DNA from: Ktedonobacterales bacterium
GTDB taxonomy: Bacteria; Chloroflexota; Ktedonobacteria; Ktedonobacterales; Ktedonobacteraceae
NCBI GenBank assembly: GCA_027451525.1
Contig: DAIDJF010000011.1
Coordinates: 31,259 to 95,258 of the forward strand
DNA length: 64,000 nucleotides
Direction: 5' to 3'
Part shown: one piece after another, positions 18,340 to 27,331 of the stretch
Layout: each line of letters begins with the position of its first letter
How positions within the stretch are numbered: the first letter of the stretch is position 1
Notes under the pieces: generated by a model
Told to the model about the DNA's origin: nothing
What the model saw: the letters and a program-made list of their open reading frames with translations, nothing else
Databases searched by the model: none
Translations under genes and position numbers: made by a program

Positions 18340-19218
18340 TTATATTTCTGTTGGGAGATCTGCGCGCTTGCCCCACTCGTTCCAGGAACCATCATAATTT
18401 GTCAGGCGCGGATAGCCCAGCATTGCCAGACTAAACAAAACGGTTGTCGCGGCCACGCCACCATTACAATAGGCGACCACGTACTGATCGGGAGCGACAC
18501 CAGCTTGCGAGAAAATAGTCGTAAGTTCCTCATTACTGCGAAACATCCCTGTCTGTGGATCAATAAGTTCCTCGCGGGGAATGTTCAACGCGCCCGGAAT
18601 ATGTCCCGCGCGACCTTGCCCACGTACAACCTCGCCCGTATACTGTCCACGATCACGGGCGTCAAGCAGCAATGTTCCATCCTGATTGATAGCATGCAAT
18701 ACATCTTGGGCCGTTGCGCGCAATTCAGGATGGGTTACAGGTGTGAAGGTCGCAGGATCATAGGTCGGGATGGCAGTAGTCATGGGGCGGTCTTCGCGCA
18801 ACCATTTAGGAAGACCACCATTTAACACAACAACTTGCTGATGTCCATAGTAGTATAATGCCCACCAGAACCGTGTTGCAAACTGTGATGCTGGATGAGC
18901 ATCATAGGCAACAACTAAATGTTGGTCACCGATACCCAATCGCCCCATGAGTTCTGCAAAACGTGCGGGTGGCGCGATCTGTGCCTCTACATCATCGTCA
19001 GGGTCCACGATATCCTGGCTCCAATCAACATAAATTGCCCCAGGAATATGCCCTTGCTCATACTCATCTCGTGCCCCTACATACTCGGCATCCTGCACGC
19101 CAGCGCGCATGACAGTCCGTACATAGCCACGCAGATCGACCAGACGGATGTTGTCATCGTGTAGATGCTCCGCCAGCCACTCCGTCTCGACAAGAAAGCG
19201 ACCTCGCTCCTGCTCCAT
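18340..19218 (-). CDS. Tandem-rhodanese sulfurtransferase
   Basis: A 292-residue thiosulfate/3-mercaptopyruvate sulfurtransferase with two rhodanese domains. The inactive N-terminal one has the VDLRG and GHIPGAIYVDW segments. The active C-terminal one has DARDRGQYTGE, AGHIPGALNIP and the active-site loop CNGGVAAT with the persulfide Cys near residue 247. The loop matches neither the classic thiosulfate (CRKGVT) nor mercaptopyruvate (CGSGVT) form, so the sulfur donor is undecided. GTG at 19221 and ATG at 19218 are adjacent starts behind AGGAGGAG. It follows the DUF6391-like gene by 15 bp and precedes the phosphotransferase by 15 bp, so these three minus-strand genes look like one operon. Confidence 0.9.
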   Translation of the reverse strand: MEQERGRFLVETEWLAEHLHDDNIRLVDLRGYVRTVMRAGVQDAEYVGARDEYEQGHIPGAIYVDWSQDIVDPDDDVEAQIAPPARFAELMGRLGIGDQHLVVAYDAHPASQFATRFWWALYYYGHQQVVVLNGGLPKWLREDRPMTTAIPTYDPATFTPVTHPELRATAQDVLHAINQDGTLLLDARDRGQYTGEVVRGQGRAGHIPGALNIPREELIDPQTGMFRSNEELTTIFSQAGVAPDQYVVAYCNGGVAATTVLFSLAMLGYPRLTNYDGSWNEWGKRADLPTEI

Positions 19219-19233
19219 CACTAATTTCTCCTC

Positions 19234-19773
19234 CTATGAAAACAGTCCAGCCGCATCTGGATTATCAGTGTTGACAAAATGTGCGGGGGCATTGAAAACA
19301 GTTAACGGTTTGACGCCAAGAATCTGCATCGACGCATTAGGCGTCTGTGTTGTAATATACCGTTGTACCATTAAGCCGAGGGGACGCGCAAGAACAAGAG
19401 CGGCGGTTGAAGCCAAAATCACATTATTAGCGGTACTGTAAGGGCGACGCATTTTTGCAACCGCCATCGCGGAAAGTCCGGTCAACATTCCAGCTACCGC
19501 TAGATTAGTTCCACAGCGTTCATTGACTGCCAACTCTGGCTGTGTAGTACGCAACAACTCCAATGCCTCTTGTGCTGTTGGGAGCACGGCCTCAGTCGGC
19601 ACATCACCAAAAACAAAGAATCCGGCCGCAAACGAAATGCCAGAGAGACGCACTTCAGGAAATTTCTTTGCCAACAGTACAATCGTCGCGTGCTCCAGCG
19701 CGTGATTCTGTTTCACAGCTCCACCAAGCAGCATCTGCTGCGCCACCTGAACAACTGGATTGATAGAACTCAT
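19234..19773 (-). CDS. DUF6391-like membrane-associated protein
   Basis: A protein of about 179 residues with the motif NHALEHATIVLLAK near the N-terminus and RCGTNLAVAGML in the middle. Both are features I associate with DUF6391 proteins of cyanobacteria and Chloroflexota. Two hydrophobic stretches (about 95-115 and 125-145) suggest membrane attachment. Function is unknown; the HxxEH pattern could bind metal, but this is a guess. The longer start at 19803 overlaps the kinase gene. AGGAAGG sits nine bases before the ATG at 19773, so I use that start. It lies between the FHA kinase gene and the rhodanese gene on one strand. Confidence 0.65.
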   Translation of the reverse strand: MSSINPVVQVAQQMLLGGAVKQNHALEHATIVLLAKKFPEVRLSGISFAAGFFVFGDVPTEAVLPTAQEALELLRTTQPELAVNERCGTNLAVAGMLTGLSAMAVAKMRRPYSTANNVILASTAALVLARPLGLMVQRYITTQTPNASMQILGVKPLTVFNAPAHFVNTDNPDAAGLFS

Positions 19774-19792
19774 CACCACAAACCTTCCTAAG

Positions 19793-21328
19793 TTACGCAC
19801 CATACGTTACACTAAAGGTCACGGCTTCATCACCAAAATTGATGACATCACCATCATTTAACATCACTACTTGATAGATACGGTTCCCGTTAACAAACGT
19901 TCCATTGGCACTCTGCAAGTCTTCAAGATACCAACGTCCATTATCGAACCAGAGACGGGCATGCCTGCGTGACACAGTTCGTCCCGAAATGACGAAATCA
20001 TTGCCATTTGTACGCCCAATCGTTGTCACATCTTGATGGAAACGATATGAACGTCCAGCTAATGGCCCATTCTGTATAGAGAGACGCGCAAGAATTGGCA
20101 ACCCATTTGGAGCAACATATCGATCTACCGCCGCCCGTTTATTTGATAAATCATCACCACAAGTCGTGCAGTAGAGACGCGAACTGGGATTTTGCGCACC
20201 ACAGCGGAAACAGGTAATCATGACGCCGCCAGCACCTACATTTCCACCAAGTGGCGGCACACCCGCGATGCCTGAGTTACTTGGACTACTTCCAGGAAAT
20301 GCTGGCACGCCCGCGATACCTGAATTGCTCGGCGTATTCCCCGGCGCTGGAAGCGCATTCGATCCTGGCAAGGGGGCTGACTGGTGGCGCATATCGGCTC
20401 CCGCCCCAGCTTGTGGCGAAAAATACAACCCCAGTCGCCCAGAACGAGGTAACGAAATGTTTGAAATCGCCATCGCGCTAGTCAATGCCTCAACAAGCTC
20501 TTCCATCGACTGATATCGCTCATAGGCTTGTTTCGCCGTCATTTGCAATATCACATGCACAATGGGGGCAGGAACCTGAATGTTCGTTAGCATCTCTACT
20601 GGCAGAGGATCCTGCATATGCTTCATCGTGATTGATAGCGGATTATCCGCTGTAAATGGAACACGGCCAGTCAAGCAATGAAACAACACAATGCCGAGCG
20701 AATAAATATCGCTACGCCGATCTACCGCTACCCCCGTTCCTTGTTCAGGCGACATATACTGAGGCGTGCCAATGCCCGTGCCCACACGGGTCAGATTCGT
20801 TGTACCTTCTAAGATTTTCGCAATGCCGAAGTCTGAAAGCAACAAATGCCCATCTTTACGTACCAGCATATTGGCAGGTTTCACGTCGCGATGAATGATG
20901 CCGTTGCGATGCGCACACGCCAAACCCTCGGCCGCCTGAATAACATAATCGACTGCATCAGCAACCAATAATGCGCTTTTCAAACGGTCTTTAAGTGTCC
21001 CGCCATCAACGTATTCCATCACGATATAGGTGATATTGTCTTGCTCTCCAAAATCATGAATCTGCACAATGTTTGGATGAGCTAGTTTCGCAACTGACCG
21101 CGCCTCCTGCTCAAAACGCTTCACGAAGACGGGGTCGCGGGCATGATACGCGGGTAGTACCTTAATTGCCACATAGCGATCAAGATTGGGCTGATACGCT
21201 TTGAAAACAGTCGCCATGCCCCCCGCGCCGATACGCTCCACGACGCGAAAGTGCCCTAGCGACTTGCCAATCAGCGTATTCAAATCATCGCCTTTACCCG
21301 CCTGGCGAGGATAGAGATTTCCTTCCAT
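19793..21328 (-). CDS. Ser/Thr protein kinase with zinc ribbon and C-terminal FHA domain
   Basis: A kinase of about 511 residues. All key kinase residues are present: Gly-rich loop GAGGMATVFKAY, Lys in AIKVLP, HRDVKPAN, SDFGIAK and GTPQYMSPEQ. After the kinase domain (about 25-290) comes a low-complexity linker with a 16-residue unit repeated twice (each containing PSNSGIAGVP). A CxxC-type zinc ribbon (CFRCGAQNPSSRLYCTTCG) follows, then an FHA phosphothreonine-binding domain with GRTNGNDFVI, SRRHARL and NGTFVNG. No membrane helix is visible, so it is probably cytosolic. FHA domains usually bind the autophosphorylated kinase or its targets. The start at 21328 is chosen over 21358 because GGGAG lies upstream of it, though spacing is long. 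Confidence 0.92.
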   Translation of the reverse strand: MEGNLYPRQAGKGDDLNTLIGKSLGHFRVVERIGAGGMATVFKAYQPNLDRYVAIKVLPAYHARDPVFVKRFEQEARSVAKLAHPNIVQIHDFGEQDNITYIVMEYVDGGTLKDRLKSALLVADAVDYVIQAAEGLACAHRNGIIHRDVKPANMLVRKDGHLLLSDFGIAKILEGTTNLTRVGTGIGTPQYMSPEQGTGVAVDRRSDIYSLGIVLFHCLTGRVPFTADNPLSITMKHMQDPLPVEMLTNIQVPAPIVHVILQMTAKQAYERYQSMEELVEALTSAMAISNISLPRSGRLGLYFSPQAGAGADMRHQSAPLPGSNALPAPGNTPSNSGIAGVPAFPGSSPSNSGIAGVPPLGGNVGAGGVMITCFRCGAQNPSSRLYCTTCGDDLSNKRAAVDRYVAPNGLPILARLSIQNGPLAGRSYRFHQDVTTIGRTNGNDFVISGRTVSRRHARLWFDNGRWYLEDLQSANGTFVNGNRIYQVVMLNDGDVINFGDEAVTFSVTYGA

Positions 21329-21397
21329 ACTCGTGACAACTCCCTTTACTCCTGCCATATGCGTCCATCATTCATAAGCAGTGCTTCTCGTCTCACT

Positions 21398-21403
21398 ATT
21401 ATA
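21398..21403 (-). promoter_or_regulatory. Candidate -10 box for the FHA kinase gene
   Basis: A perfect TATAAT on the minus strand lies 70 bp upstream of the preferred kinase start. No good -35 box is visible at 16-18 bases, so this is a weak prediction. Confidence 0.3.
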
Positions 21404-21564
21404 CAAGAAACACTGCCAGTTCCCCACATTTCCCACAGGATATTTTGCTAATTCACGGCTTCCTCTAGACAAAAACAGCCATCTACAAAAATTTACCAGA
21501 CATTTTATTTCCCTGATTATACAGAGATTAACGCATACTGTCGAGAGAAAACCAAACCCATTTC

Positions 21565-22860
21565 TTACCCTTCGAGCAAGAGCGTCTCAGGGTCTTCTAG
21601 CAATTCCTTCACCTTGACCAAAAAACGTACTGCCTCACTCCCATCTACGATTCGATGGTCATATGACAGCGCAAGGTACATCATTGGACGAATGACCACC
21701 TGTCCATTTAAGGCTATTGGCCTCTGCTCAATCTTATGCATGCCAAGGATACCCACCTGGGGACCATTCAAAATGGGCGTTGAGAGCAACGAACCAAAGA
21801 TGCCACCATTCGTGATCGTGAAGGTCCCACCTTGTAGCTCTGGCAGCGTTAGCGCATTGCTTCTGGCACGTTTTGCCAGATCAGCAATCTCGCGCTCAAT
21901 CTCCGCAAAACTCTTACGGTCCGCATCACGCACAACAGGCACAACTAATCCCTCATCAGCACCTACCGCAATACCAATGTCGTAATAATGCTTAATAAGC
22001 ATTTCATTGCCCTGAATCTCCGCATTCAGGCGCGGATATGCTTTTAACGCTCCAACTACCGCTTTAGTAAAAAACGACATGAAGCCGAGTGAGACATTAT
22101 GCCGCTCCTTAAACGCATCCTTGCGACGAGCACGAATATCCATCACCGCTGTCATATCAATCTCGTTAAAAGTGGTTAGCATTGCCGCTGTGTGCTGCGC
22201 CTCCACCAACCGTTGCGCGATAGTCTGCCGCCGTCGTGACATACGCACGCGCTCCTCACGCCGATCACCAGTGACAACAGGCATTGCCTGACTGGGCGTA
22301 CTTACTGCCTGCGGTACAGGTGTGGGTTGCGAATGGACAACAGCTGGCGGCGCAGGAGCAACAGCGGTCGGTTGCTGACGGGCTTGTTCGATATAAGAGA
22401 TGACATCCTCTTTTGTCACACGCCCATGTGGGCTACTTCCTTTGACCTGCGCCAAGTCAACTTTATTTTCAGCAGCAATACGGCGCGCCAATGGCGAGGC
22501 TGAACGCTGCATATCAGCAGCACTTGCTACCCCGGCTTGTGACACAGCTGGCTTCTCCTGCTGCGCTGATACAGAAGATGTGGCTTTACTGCTAAAACTT
22601 GCCCCATTAGCAGCTTCCACTGCCCCTTCACCAATGAGTCCCAGTACCTCTCCCACGCCGACAACGTCGCCAACCTGCTTCAGTACACGCTGCAAAACTC
22701 CATTCTGCTCTGCCGTTACTTCCACATTCACTTTATCTGTTTCTAGCTCAACCAGAGCGTCCCCTTGCTTTACAGCATCGCCCTCCCGTTTGAGCCAGTT
22801 CGCAACGGTTGCGTCTATTATAGATTCCCCCAATGTTGGGACGCGAATTTCAACGGACAT
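21565..22860 (-). CDS. sucB: Dihydrolipoamide succinyltransferase, E2 of 2-oxoglutarate dehydrogenase
   Basis: This E2 component transfers the succinyl group from E1-bound thiamine diphosphate to CoA in the TCA cycle. At 431 residues it has one N-terminal lipoyl domain (lipoylated Lys in [11 protein letters not shown] near residue 42) and a Pro/Ala/Gln-rich linker. A peripheral subunit-binding domain follows ([16 protein letters not shown], about 125-160), then a Pro-rich linker and the catalytic domain from about 200 with the active-site motif DHRIVDG near the end. The ATG has GGAGG five bases upstream, and this start overlaps the end of the E1 gene by 11 bp, so translation is coupled. No E3 (lpd) gene is present in the window. 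Confidence 0.95.
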   Translation of the reverse strand: MSVEIRVPTLGESIIDATVANWLKREGDAVKQGDALVELETDKVNVEVTAEQNGVLQRVLKQVGDVVGVGEVLGLIGEGAVEAANGASFSSKATSSVSAQQEKPAVSQAGVASAADMQRSASPLARRIAAENKVDLAQVKGSSPHGRVTKEDVISYIEQARQQPTAVAPAPPAVVHSQPTPVPQAVSTPSQAMPVVTGDRREERVRMSRRRQTIAQRLVEAQHTAAMLTTFNEIDMTAVMDIRARRKDAFKERHNVSLGFMSFFTKAVVGALKAYPRLNAEIQGNEMLIKHYYDIGIAVGADEGLVVPVVRDADRKSFAEIEREIADLAKRARSNALTLPELQGGTFTITNGGIFGSLLSTPILNGPQVGILGMHKIEQRPIALNGQVVIRPMMYLALSYDHRIVDGSEAVRFLVKVKELLEDPETLLLEG

Positions 22861-25693
22861 GATTTCCTCCACGCTGACTGACAGTAAGACTCATCGCCTC
22901 CTGCATAATCTGTTCTTGTTCTGCCATATACAAATCCCAAAAACCTGTCGCGGGACTTGAACGTTCTGGACGCGAAATGACATCCATCAAACGCGCACCT
23001 GCTAGCAGAGCAACATGCGGCGCAACATAGTTCCACGCCCCCATATTACGTGGTTCCTCCTGCACCCATACAATCTCTTGTGCATTGGGATAGTGTTGTA
23101 TAACCTGCTGTAAGACATCCACGGGGAAAGGATAAAGCAACTCTACACGTATAATTGCCACTTCCTCACTGGTAGCACGCAGCTCATGCGTCAACAGGTC
23201 TATGGCAATTTTGCCGGTACAAAGAATAATACGTTTTACGCGCCGCGCATTCTTATTTGCTCTCGCATCATCCAGCACAGGCTGGAATGACCCCTCCGCT
23301 AAGTCCTGTAAGCGGGATGCCGACTGGGGATGACGCAACAAACTTTTTGGTGTCATCACTACCAGCGGACGCGGATAGCGTTGCAGATAAAAAGCCTGTA
23401 AACGCAGGAGATGGTAGTATTGCGCCGCCGTCGAACAGTTGGCAACACGCCAATTCTCTTCAGCCGATAGTTGGAGATAACGTTCTAGACGCGCACTTGA
23501 GTGTTCCGGCCCCTGTCCCTCATAGCCATGCGGCAACAACAGAACCAGCGATGATTTTTGTAGCCATTTCGCACGCGCCGAGGCAATGAACTGATCAATA
23601 ATAACCTGCGCACTATTGGCAAAATCACCAAATTGGGCCTCCCACAAAACAAGCGACTCAGGACGGCGCACGCTATAGCCGTATTCAAAACCAAGTGCCC
23701 CCGCCTCGCTCAATGCACTGTTATAGATCGAGAAAGCCGCCTGTGCTTGAGTGAGATGTTGGAGTGGGATATATCGCTCCCCATCCACACTATGCAGTAC
23801 CGCATGTCGATGGCTAAATGTTCCACGTTCGGAATCTTGCCCCACCAGACGAATAGGCGTGCCCGTCGTCAGTAATGACGCAAATGCGAGCGACTCAGCC
23901 TGCCCCCAATCAATGCCCCCCTCAGGACCAAGCGCGCTTGCGCGTCGTTGTAATGTGCGCGCGAGCTTTGGCTGGATAGTAAACCCTTTCGGCCAGGTCA
24001 GTAGCTCTTGGTTCCAGGCTATCAATTGCTCCGCGCCGACAGGTGACGGCATCTCTTCGCTATCGTACGAACCACCCGGCGTACTTGAAACCTCAAGCTC
24101 GGGAAATTGTGGATGGTTATCAGCCTCGTGCTTGGCCTGTTCTAGCACGGCGAGCGCATCACGCATCATTTGCTCGGCATCTTCACGAGTAATGAGTCCT
24201 TGCTGCTCAAGCTGACGCGCATAGAGTTCACGCACAGTTGGATGCGAACGAATGACCTCGTACATCTGCGGCTGCGTAAATGTTGGCTCATCGCCTTCGT
24301 TATGTCCCCAACGACGATAGCCAACGAGATCAATCAATATATCTTTGTGGAAAGTATCACGATACGCAAAAGCCATCCTGACAGCAGTCAGACACGCTAG
24401 TGGATCATCAGCGTTGACATGAATAATCGGAATCTCAAAGCCCTTCGCAAGATCACTAGCAAAGTGCGTCGAACGCCCATCCTCCGGGTCGGTTGTAAAT
24501 CCTAGCTGATTGTTTGCAATAATATGAATGGTTCCGCCAACCCAATAAGCGCGTAAGTGCCACAGATTTAATGTCTCAGCGACGACTCCCTCTCCCGGAA
24601 AGGCTGAATCGCCATGAATGAGAATCGGTAGCGTATGATCTACATCCTGTAACGGTGTACCTGCAACGGACGTAATCTCTTGCGCAGCACGTGCCATACC
24701 CTCAATCACAGGATTGACAAACTCAAGATGACTGGGATTAGGAGCCAGGACAACCTTCAAGGCAACATCTGCCCCCGCTCCAAGCAAATACTCCGCACCT
24801 AAGTGATATTTGACATCACCCGTCCAACCCAAGCCAAAATTCTCCGTCAGCGGCGAACCTTCCTCGTGTTTAGCGTGCGCAAATTCGCTCAAAATTGCTG
24901 CATATGGTTTACCCAATACATGTGTCAATACGTTCAAACGTCCTCGATGTGCCATACCGACAATCACCTCGCGCGTCTCAGAGTCCATTGCACCGCTGAT
25001 GATCTCGTCAAGCATCGGCACTAACATATCTGTGCCTTCTATCGAAAAACGTTTCTGCCCCACAAATGTTTGATGTAGATAACGTTCAAACGCCTCAACT
25101 TGCGTAAGACGCTTCAAGAGCTTACGCGCATCTGCCGCTCCAGGCGTCTGCATATACAACTGTAAACCAACGGCATCACGTAGCCAGAGTCGCTCTTCAG
25201 AGCGTTTCACCTGATCAAACTCATAGCTAATCGTGCCTGAATACATGGCACGCAGGGCATTAATCGCTTCCAGAGCATTGCTGGCTCCCTCAGCGGCATG
25301 ACCGCCAACAATTGTAGGCGGAAGTAGAGCGAGATCAGACTCGCGCAAACCATGCGTCTCCGGCAGCAAGGCTGGATCGCCTAGTGGCTCACTGCCCAAT
25401 GGATCAAGATGCGCACCGAGATGACCTCGTTCGCGCAATGCATGGGCAAATGCTGAGGCTGCCACGATACGGCGCACGTCCATCGCTGCTGCTTCTGCAG
25501 GGCGTGCAGTAGATACCGCCGTAGATCCATTTCCTCTGCCATTGCTCACGTGTTCAATGGGTAACTCCGGTGACCACGTCGCAAAAATAGCGCGCGTAGC
25601 ATCATCCACCGCTGCAGGGTTCTGCTTATATCGTTCATACAGGTCTAGAACGTATCCTGCATTTGGCCCATAAAATGTGTCCAGATCGTTCAT
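22850..25693 (-). CDS. sucA: 2-oxoglutarate dehydrogenase E1 component
   Basis: A thiamine-diphosphate-dependent decarboxylase of 947 residues, the E1 subunit of the TCA-cycle 2-oxoglutarate dehydrogenase complex. The N-terminal segment [20 protein letters not shown], the region [15 protein letters not shown], and the ThDP/Mg site GDSAFPGEG with [11 protein letters not shown] are all typical. So is the C-terminal transketolase-like half with [14 protein letters not shown]. The longer in-frame start at 25741 has no good ribosome binding site. AAAAGGA lies six bases before the ATG at 25693, which begins [11 protein letters not shown]. It is the first gene of a two-gene operon with E2. Enzyme identity is very secure. 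Confidence 0.96.
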   Translation of the reverse strand: MNDLDTFYGPNAGYVLDLYERYKQNPAAVDDATRAIFATWSPELPIEHVSNGRGNGSTAVSTARPAEAAAMDVRRIVAASAFAHALRERGHLGAHLDPLGSEPLGDPALLPETHGLRESDLALLPPTIVGGHAAEGASNALEAINALRAMYSGTISYEFDQVKRSEERLWLRDAVGLQLYMQTPGAADARKLLKRLTQVEAFERYLHQTFVGQKRFSIEGTDMLVPMLDEIISGAMDSETREVIVGMAHRGRLNVLTHVLGKPYAAILSEFAHAKHEEGSPLTENFGLGWTGDVKYHLGAEYLLGAGADVALKVVLAPNPSHLEFVNPVIEGMARAAQEITSVAGTPLQDVDHTLPILIHGDSAFPGEGVVAETLNLWHLRAYWVGGTIHIIANNQLGFTTDPEDGRSTHFASDLAKGFEIPIIHVNADDPLACLTAVRMAFAYRDTFHKDILIDLVGYRRWGHNEGDEPTFTQPQMYEVIRSHPTVRELYARQLEQQGLITREDAEQMMRDALAVLEQAKHEADNHPQFPELEVSSTPGGSYDSEEMPSPVGAEQLIAWNQELLTWPKGFTIQPKLARTLQRRASALGPEGGIDWGQAESLAFASLLTTGTPIRLVGQDSERGTFSHRHAVLHSVDGERYIPLQHLTQAQAAFSIYNSALSEAGALGFEYGYSVRRPESLVLWEAQFGDFANSAQVIIDQFIASARAKWLQKSSLVLLLPHGYEGQGPEHSSARLERYLQLSAEENWRVANCSTAAQYYHLLRLQAFYLQRYPRPLVVMTPKSLLRHPQSASRLQDLAEGSFQPVLDDARANKNARRVKRIILCTGKIAIDLLTHELRATSEEVAIIRVELLYPFPVDVLQQVIQHYPNAQEIVWVQEEPRNMGAWNYVAPHVALLAGARLMDVISRPERSSPATGFWDLYMAEQEQIMQEAMSLTVSQRGGNHVR

Positions 25694-26057
25694 AGAAATT
25701 CCTTTTATAGCACATTCCAGTTTGCTGTCGGCATTGCTCATTCACTTACCACTGACAGACAAACCAGGAGTTCTTTATATAGTATAGTACTTTTTAACCG
25801 ATGTTTAGTAGCTTTCATAGCATCAATACGTACGCTATGCTAGAAACAGCTTTCTAAGAGTCTCTTCCCTTTTAGAGAAAATGATGGTTAAGTTATTCTC
25901 TCCAACACAAGAAACACGCACCCACCTCTAAAAGTTCCCTCCACTAGTATCCCTATTCATAGATCATCCGTCAAGAATGCACAAGAACACATGCCGCTTC
26001 GGGCTATCACCAACGTTGGCGATAAGAATGGACACAGTTAGAAGCAACTACGGACTA
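25694..26057. other. Divergent intergenic region between sucA and the T-box leader
   Basis: About 360 bp without a convincing gene. It must hold the sucA promoter on the minus strand; an AT-rich stretch at about 25775-25795 contains TATACT on that strand, but I see no good -35 box. On the plus strand the region ends in the promoter of the T-box operon. Confidence 0.4.
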
Positions 26058-26086
26058 TTGTTTTGTTCCGCTCTCTATGGTATCAT
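26058..26086 (+). promoter_or_regulatory. Promoter of the T-box / AlaX / ileS operon
   Basis: TTGTTT (26058-26063), a 17-base spacer and TATCAT (26081-26086) give a good vegetative promoter. Transcription should begin near 26093, just before the first stem of the T-box leader. Confidence 0.65.
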
Positions 26087-26092
26087 AGAAAC

Positions 26093-26475
26093 ATCACAAC
26101 AGAGGTGAGCTATTAGAGAGACAGGTATCACAAAAGCACACTTGTCCACTCACCCCTATATACGTAGAGACGCAAAGATGGAGCCAGTACGCCCATAGCA
26201 ACATGGTACAGAGAGTTTGGATTGGGTGAAACCAAACCCATAGCTTGAGCCGAACATCACTCCTGAGCAACCAGCCGAACATTTTAGTAGGCCTGGTCGG
26301 TTCCTTCCCGTTATCCGAAGGGCACGTCAGTTCTCCTCTTGGTGCTTTGTTTAAGACACAACAAGAGCAGGTCAGGCGTGATTGAGTGTGGCATCTCATA
26401 TGAGCATGAAACAATGAGGGTGGTACCACGGGAGTTCCTCTCGTCCCTATATAGGGCGAGGGGTTTTTTTGTGAC
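26093..26475 (+). ncRNA. T-box riboswitch, isoleucine specific
   Basis: This leader senses uncharged tRNA and controls transcription of the two downstream genes. The T-box core GAGGGTGGTACCACGGGA (26416-26433) contains UGGU (26421-26424), which pairs with the ACCA end of tRNA-Ile, whose discriminator base is A. The specifier region reads GAAC-ATC-ACTCCTGAG with the Ile codon AUC at 26256-26258. The conserved AGTAGGC (26286-26292) and CCCGTTATCC of the linker and stem III follow. The last element is a terminator hairpin with a seven-T run. The specifier agrees with the downstream IleRS gene, which supports the assignment. Exact helix boundaries of stem I were not resolved. Confidence 0.92.
26437..26470 (+). 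terminator. Conditional terminator of the T-box leader
   Basis: CCTCTCGTCCCTAT pairs with ATAGGGCGAGGGG, followed by TTTTTTT. Its left arm lies right after the T-box core, so antiterminator formation with uncharged tRNA should prevent it. Confidence 0.9.
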
Positions 26476-26507
26476 CAATAAAATACTTTTACAGAGGAGC
26501 CACGACA

Positions 26508-27233
26508 ATGAGGACTAAGCTACTCTACCATGAAAATAGCTTTACTTACGAATGCACAGCGAAAATTGTTGCCGTTGAAGGAGACGAGGTAGCCCTCGAT
26601 GCTACCGTTTTCTACCCAGGCGGCGGCGGACAAATGGCGGATCACGGCATTATTTCCTGGGATAACCAACGGGTTCAGGCCAATGTCATCGCGATGAATA
26701 AGCGCAATGATGTCGTATGGCACACATTAGATTGTACGCCACCTACCCTCGGCACAGAAGTCGTGGGAACCATCGACTGGGATTTCCGTTACCAGATGAT
26801 GCGCACTCATACCGCCCTGCATATTTTATGCGGCACTATCTGGCGCGAGTTTGGTGTTCAAGTGACAGGCGGACAGATGTACCCCGACCGCGCACGCATG
26901 GACTTCTCGATGGAAAATCTGGATAAAGAACGGATTGCCTACATCGAACAGAAAATCAATGAGGCAGTTGAGGCTGACTATCCCATTCGCGTCTATAATC
27001 TGCCTCGTGAAAAAGCCTTTGCGATACCAGACCTCGTGCGCACGAAGATCAACCTTCTGCCACCCAATATTGAGGAGGTTCGCATCGTCGAAATCGTTGG
27101 CCTTGATCTACAAGCCGATGGCGGGACCCATGTCAACCATACAAAAGAGGTCGGTGGCATTAAAATCACGAAAACCGAGAATAAAGGGCGCATTAACAAA
27201 CGCCTGGAGATCATGCTTCTCAATCAGCAGTAG
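26508..27233 (+). CDS. AlaX-like alanyl-tRNA editing protein
   Basis: A 241-residue free-standing homologue of the alanyl-tRNA synthetase editing domain, which hydrolyses Ser- or Gly-tRNA-Ala in trans. The N-terminal barrel contains FYPGGGGQMADHG, then the zinc-ligand helix RTHTALHIL (HxxxH, near residue 100) and the C-terminal GGTHV (near 204). The usual Cys before GGTH is Asp here (QADGGTHV). If so, the metal site has a changed ligand; homologues should be compared. The ATG has GAGGAG eight bases upstream and lies 37 bp after the T-box terminator. Its place between an isoleucine T-box and ileS is odd for an alanine-specific editor and suggests co-regulation under isoleucine starvation or a different tRNA target. 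Confidence 0.85.
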   Translation: MRTKLLYHENSFTYECTAKIVAVEGDEVALDATVFYPGGGGQMADHGIISWDNQRVQANVIAMNKRNDVVWHTLDCTPPTLGTEVVGTIDWDFRYQMMRTHTALHILCGTIWREFGVQVTGGQMYPDRARMDFSMENLDKERIAYIEQKINEAVEADYPIRVYNLPREKAFAIPDLVRTKINLLPPNIEEVRIVEIVGLDLQADGGTHVNHTKEVGGIKITKTENKGRINKRLEIMLLNQQ

Positions 27234-27286
27234 TCTTGTCCCTTTTACCTTTATGCCAGTTTTGATCAAACCCGTAACGCTATATA

Positions 27287-27304
27287 GCTACCACGAGTGG
27301 TAGC
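27287..27304 (+). repeat. Hairpin in the AlaX-ileS gap
   Basis: GCTACCAC-GA-GTGGTAGC is a perfect 8-bp inverted repeat in the short gap before ileS, ending about 17 bp upstream of the Shine-Dalgarno. There is no T tract, so it is not a terminator. It could affect mRNA processing or relative expression of the two genes. Confidence 0.45.
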
Positions 27305-27331
27305 CACACAATGGACGCAGAGGAGGTTGCA

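Noticed and set aside
20262..20345. Short repeats resembling a CRISPR array
   Set aside because: There are only two units, both inside a kinase gene and encoding a protein linker.
26094..26429. Open frame of 111 codons on the minus strand in the leader before the AlaX gene
   Set aside because: The region is a T-box RNA on the plus strand; the open frame is a by-product.
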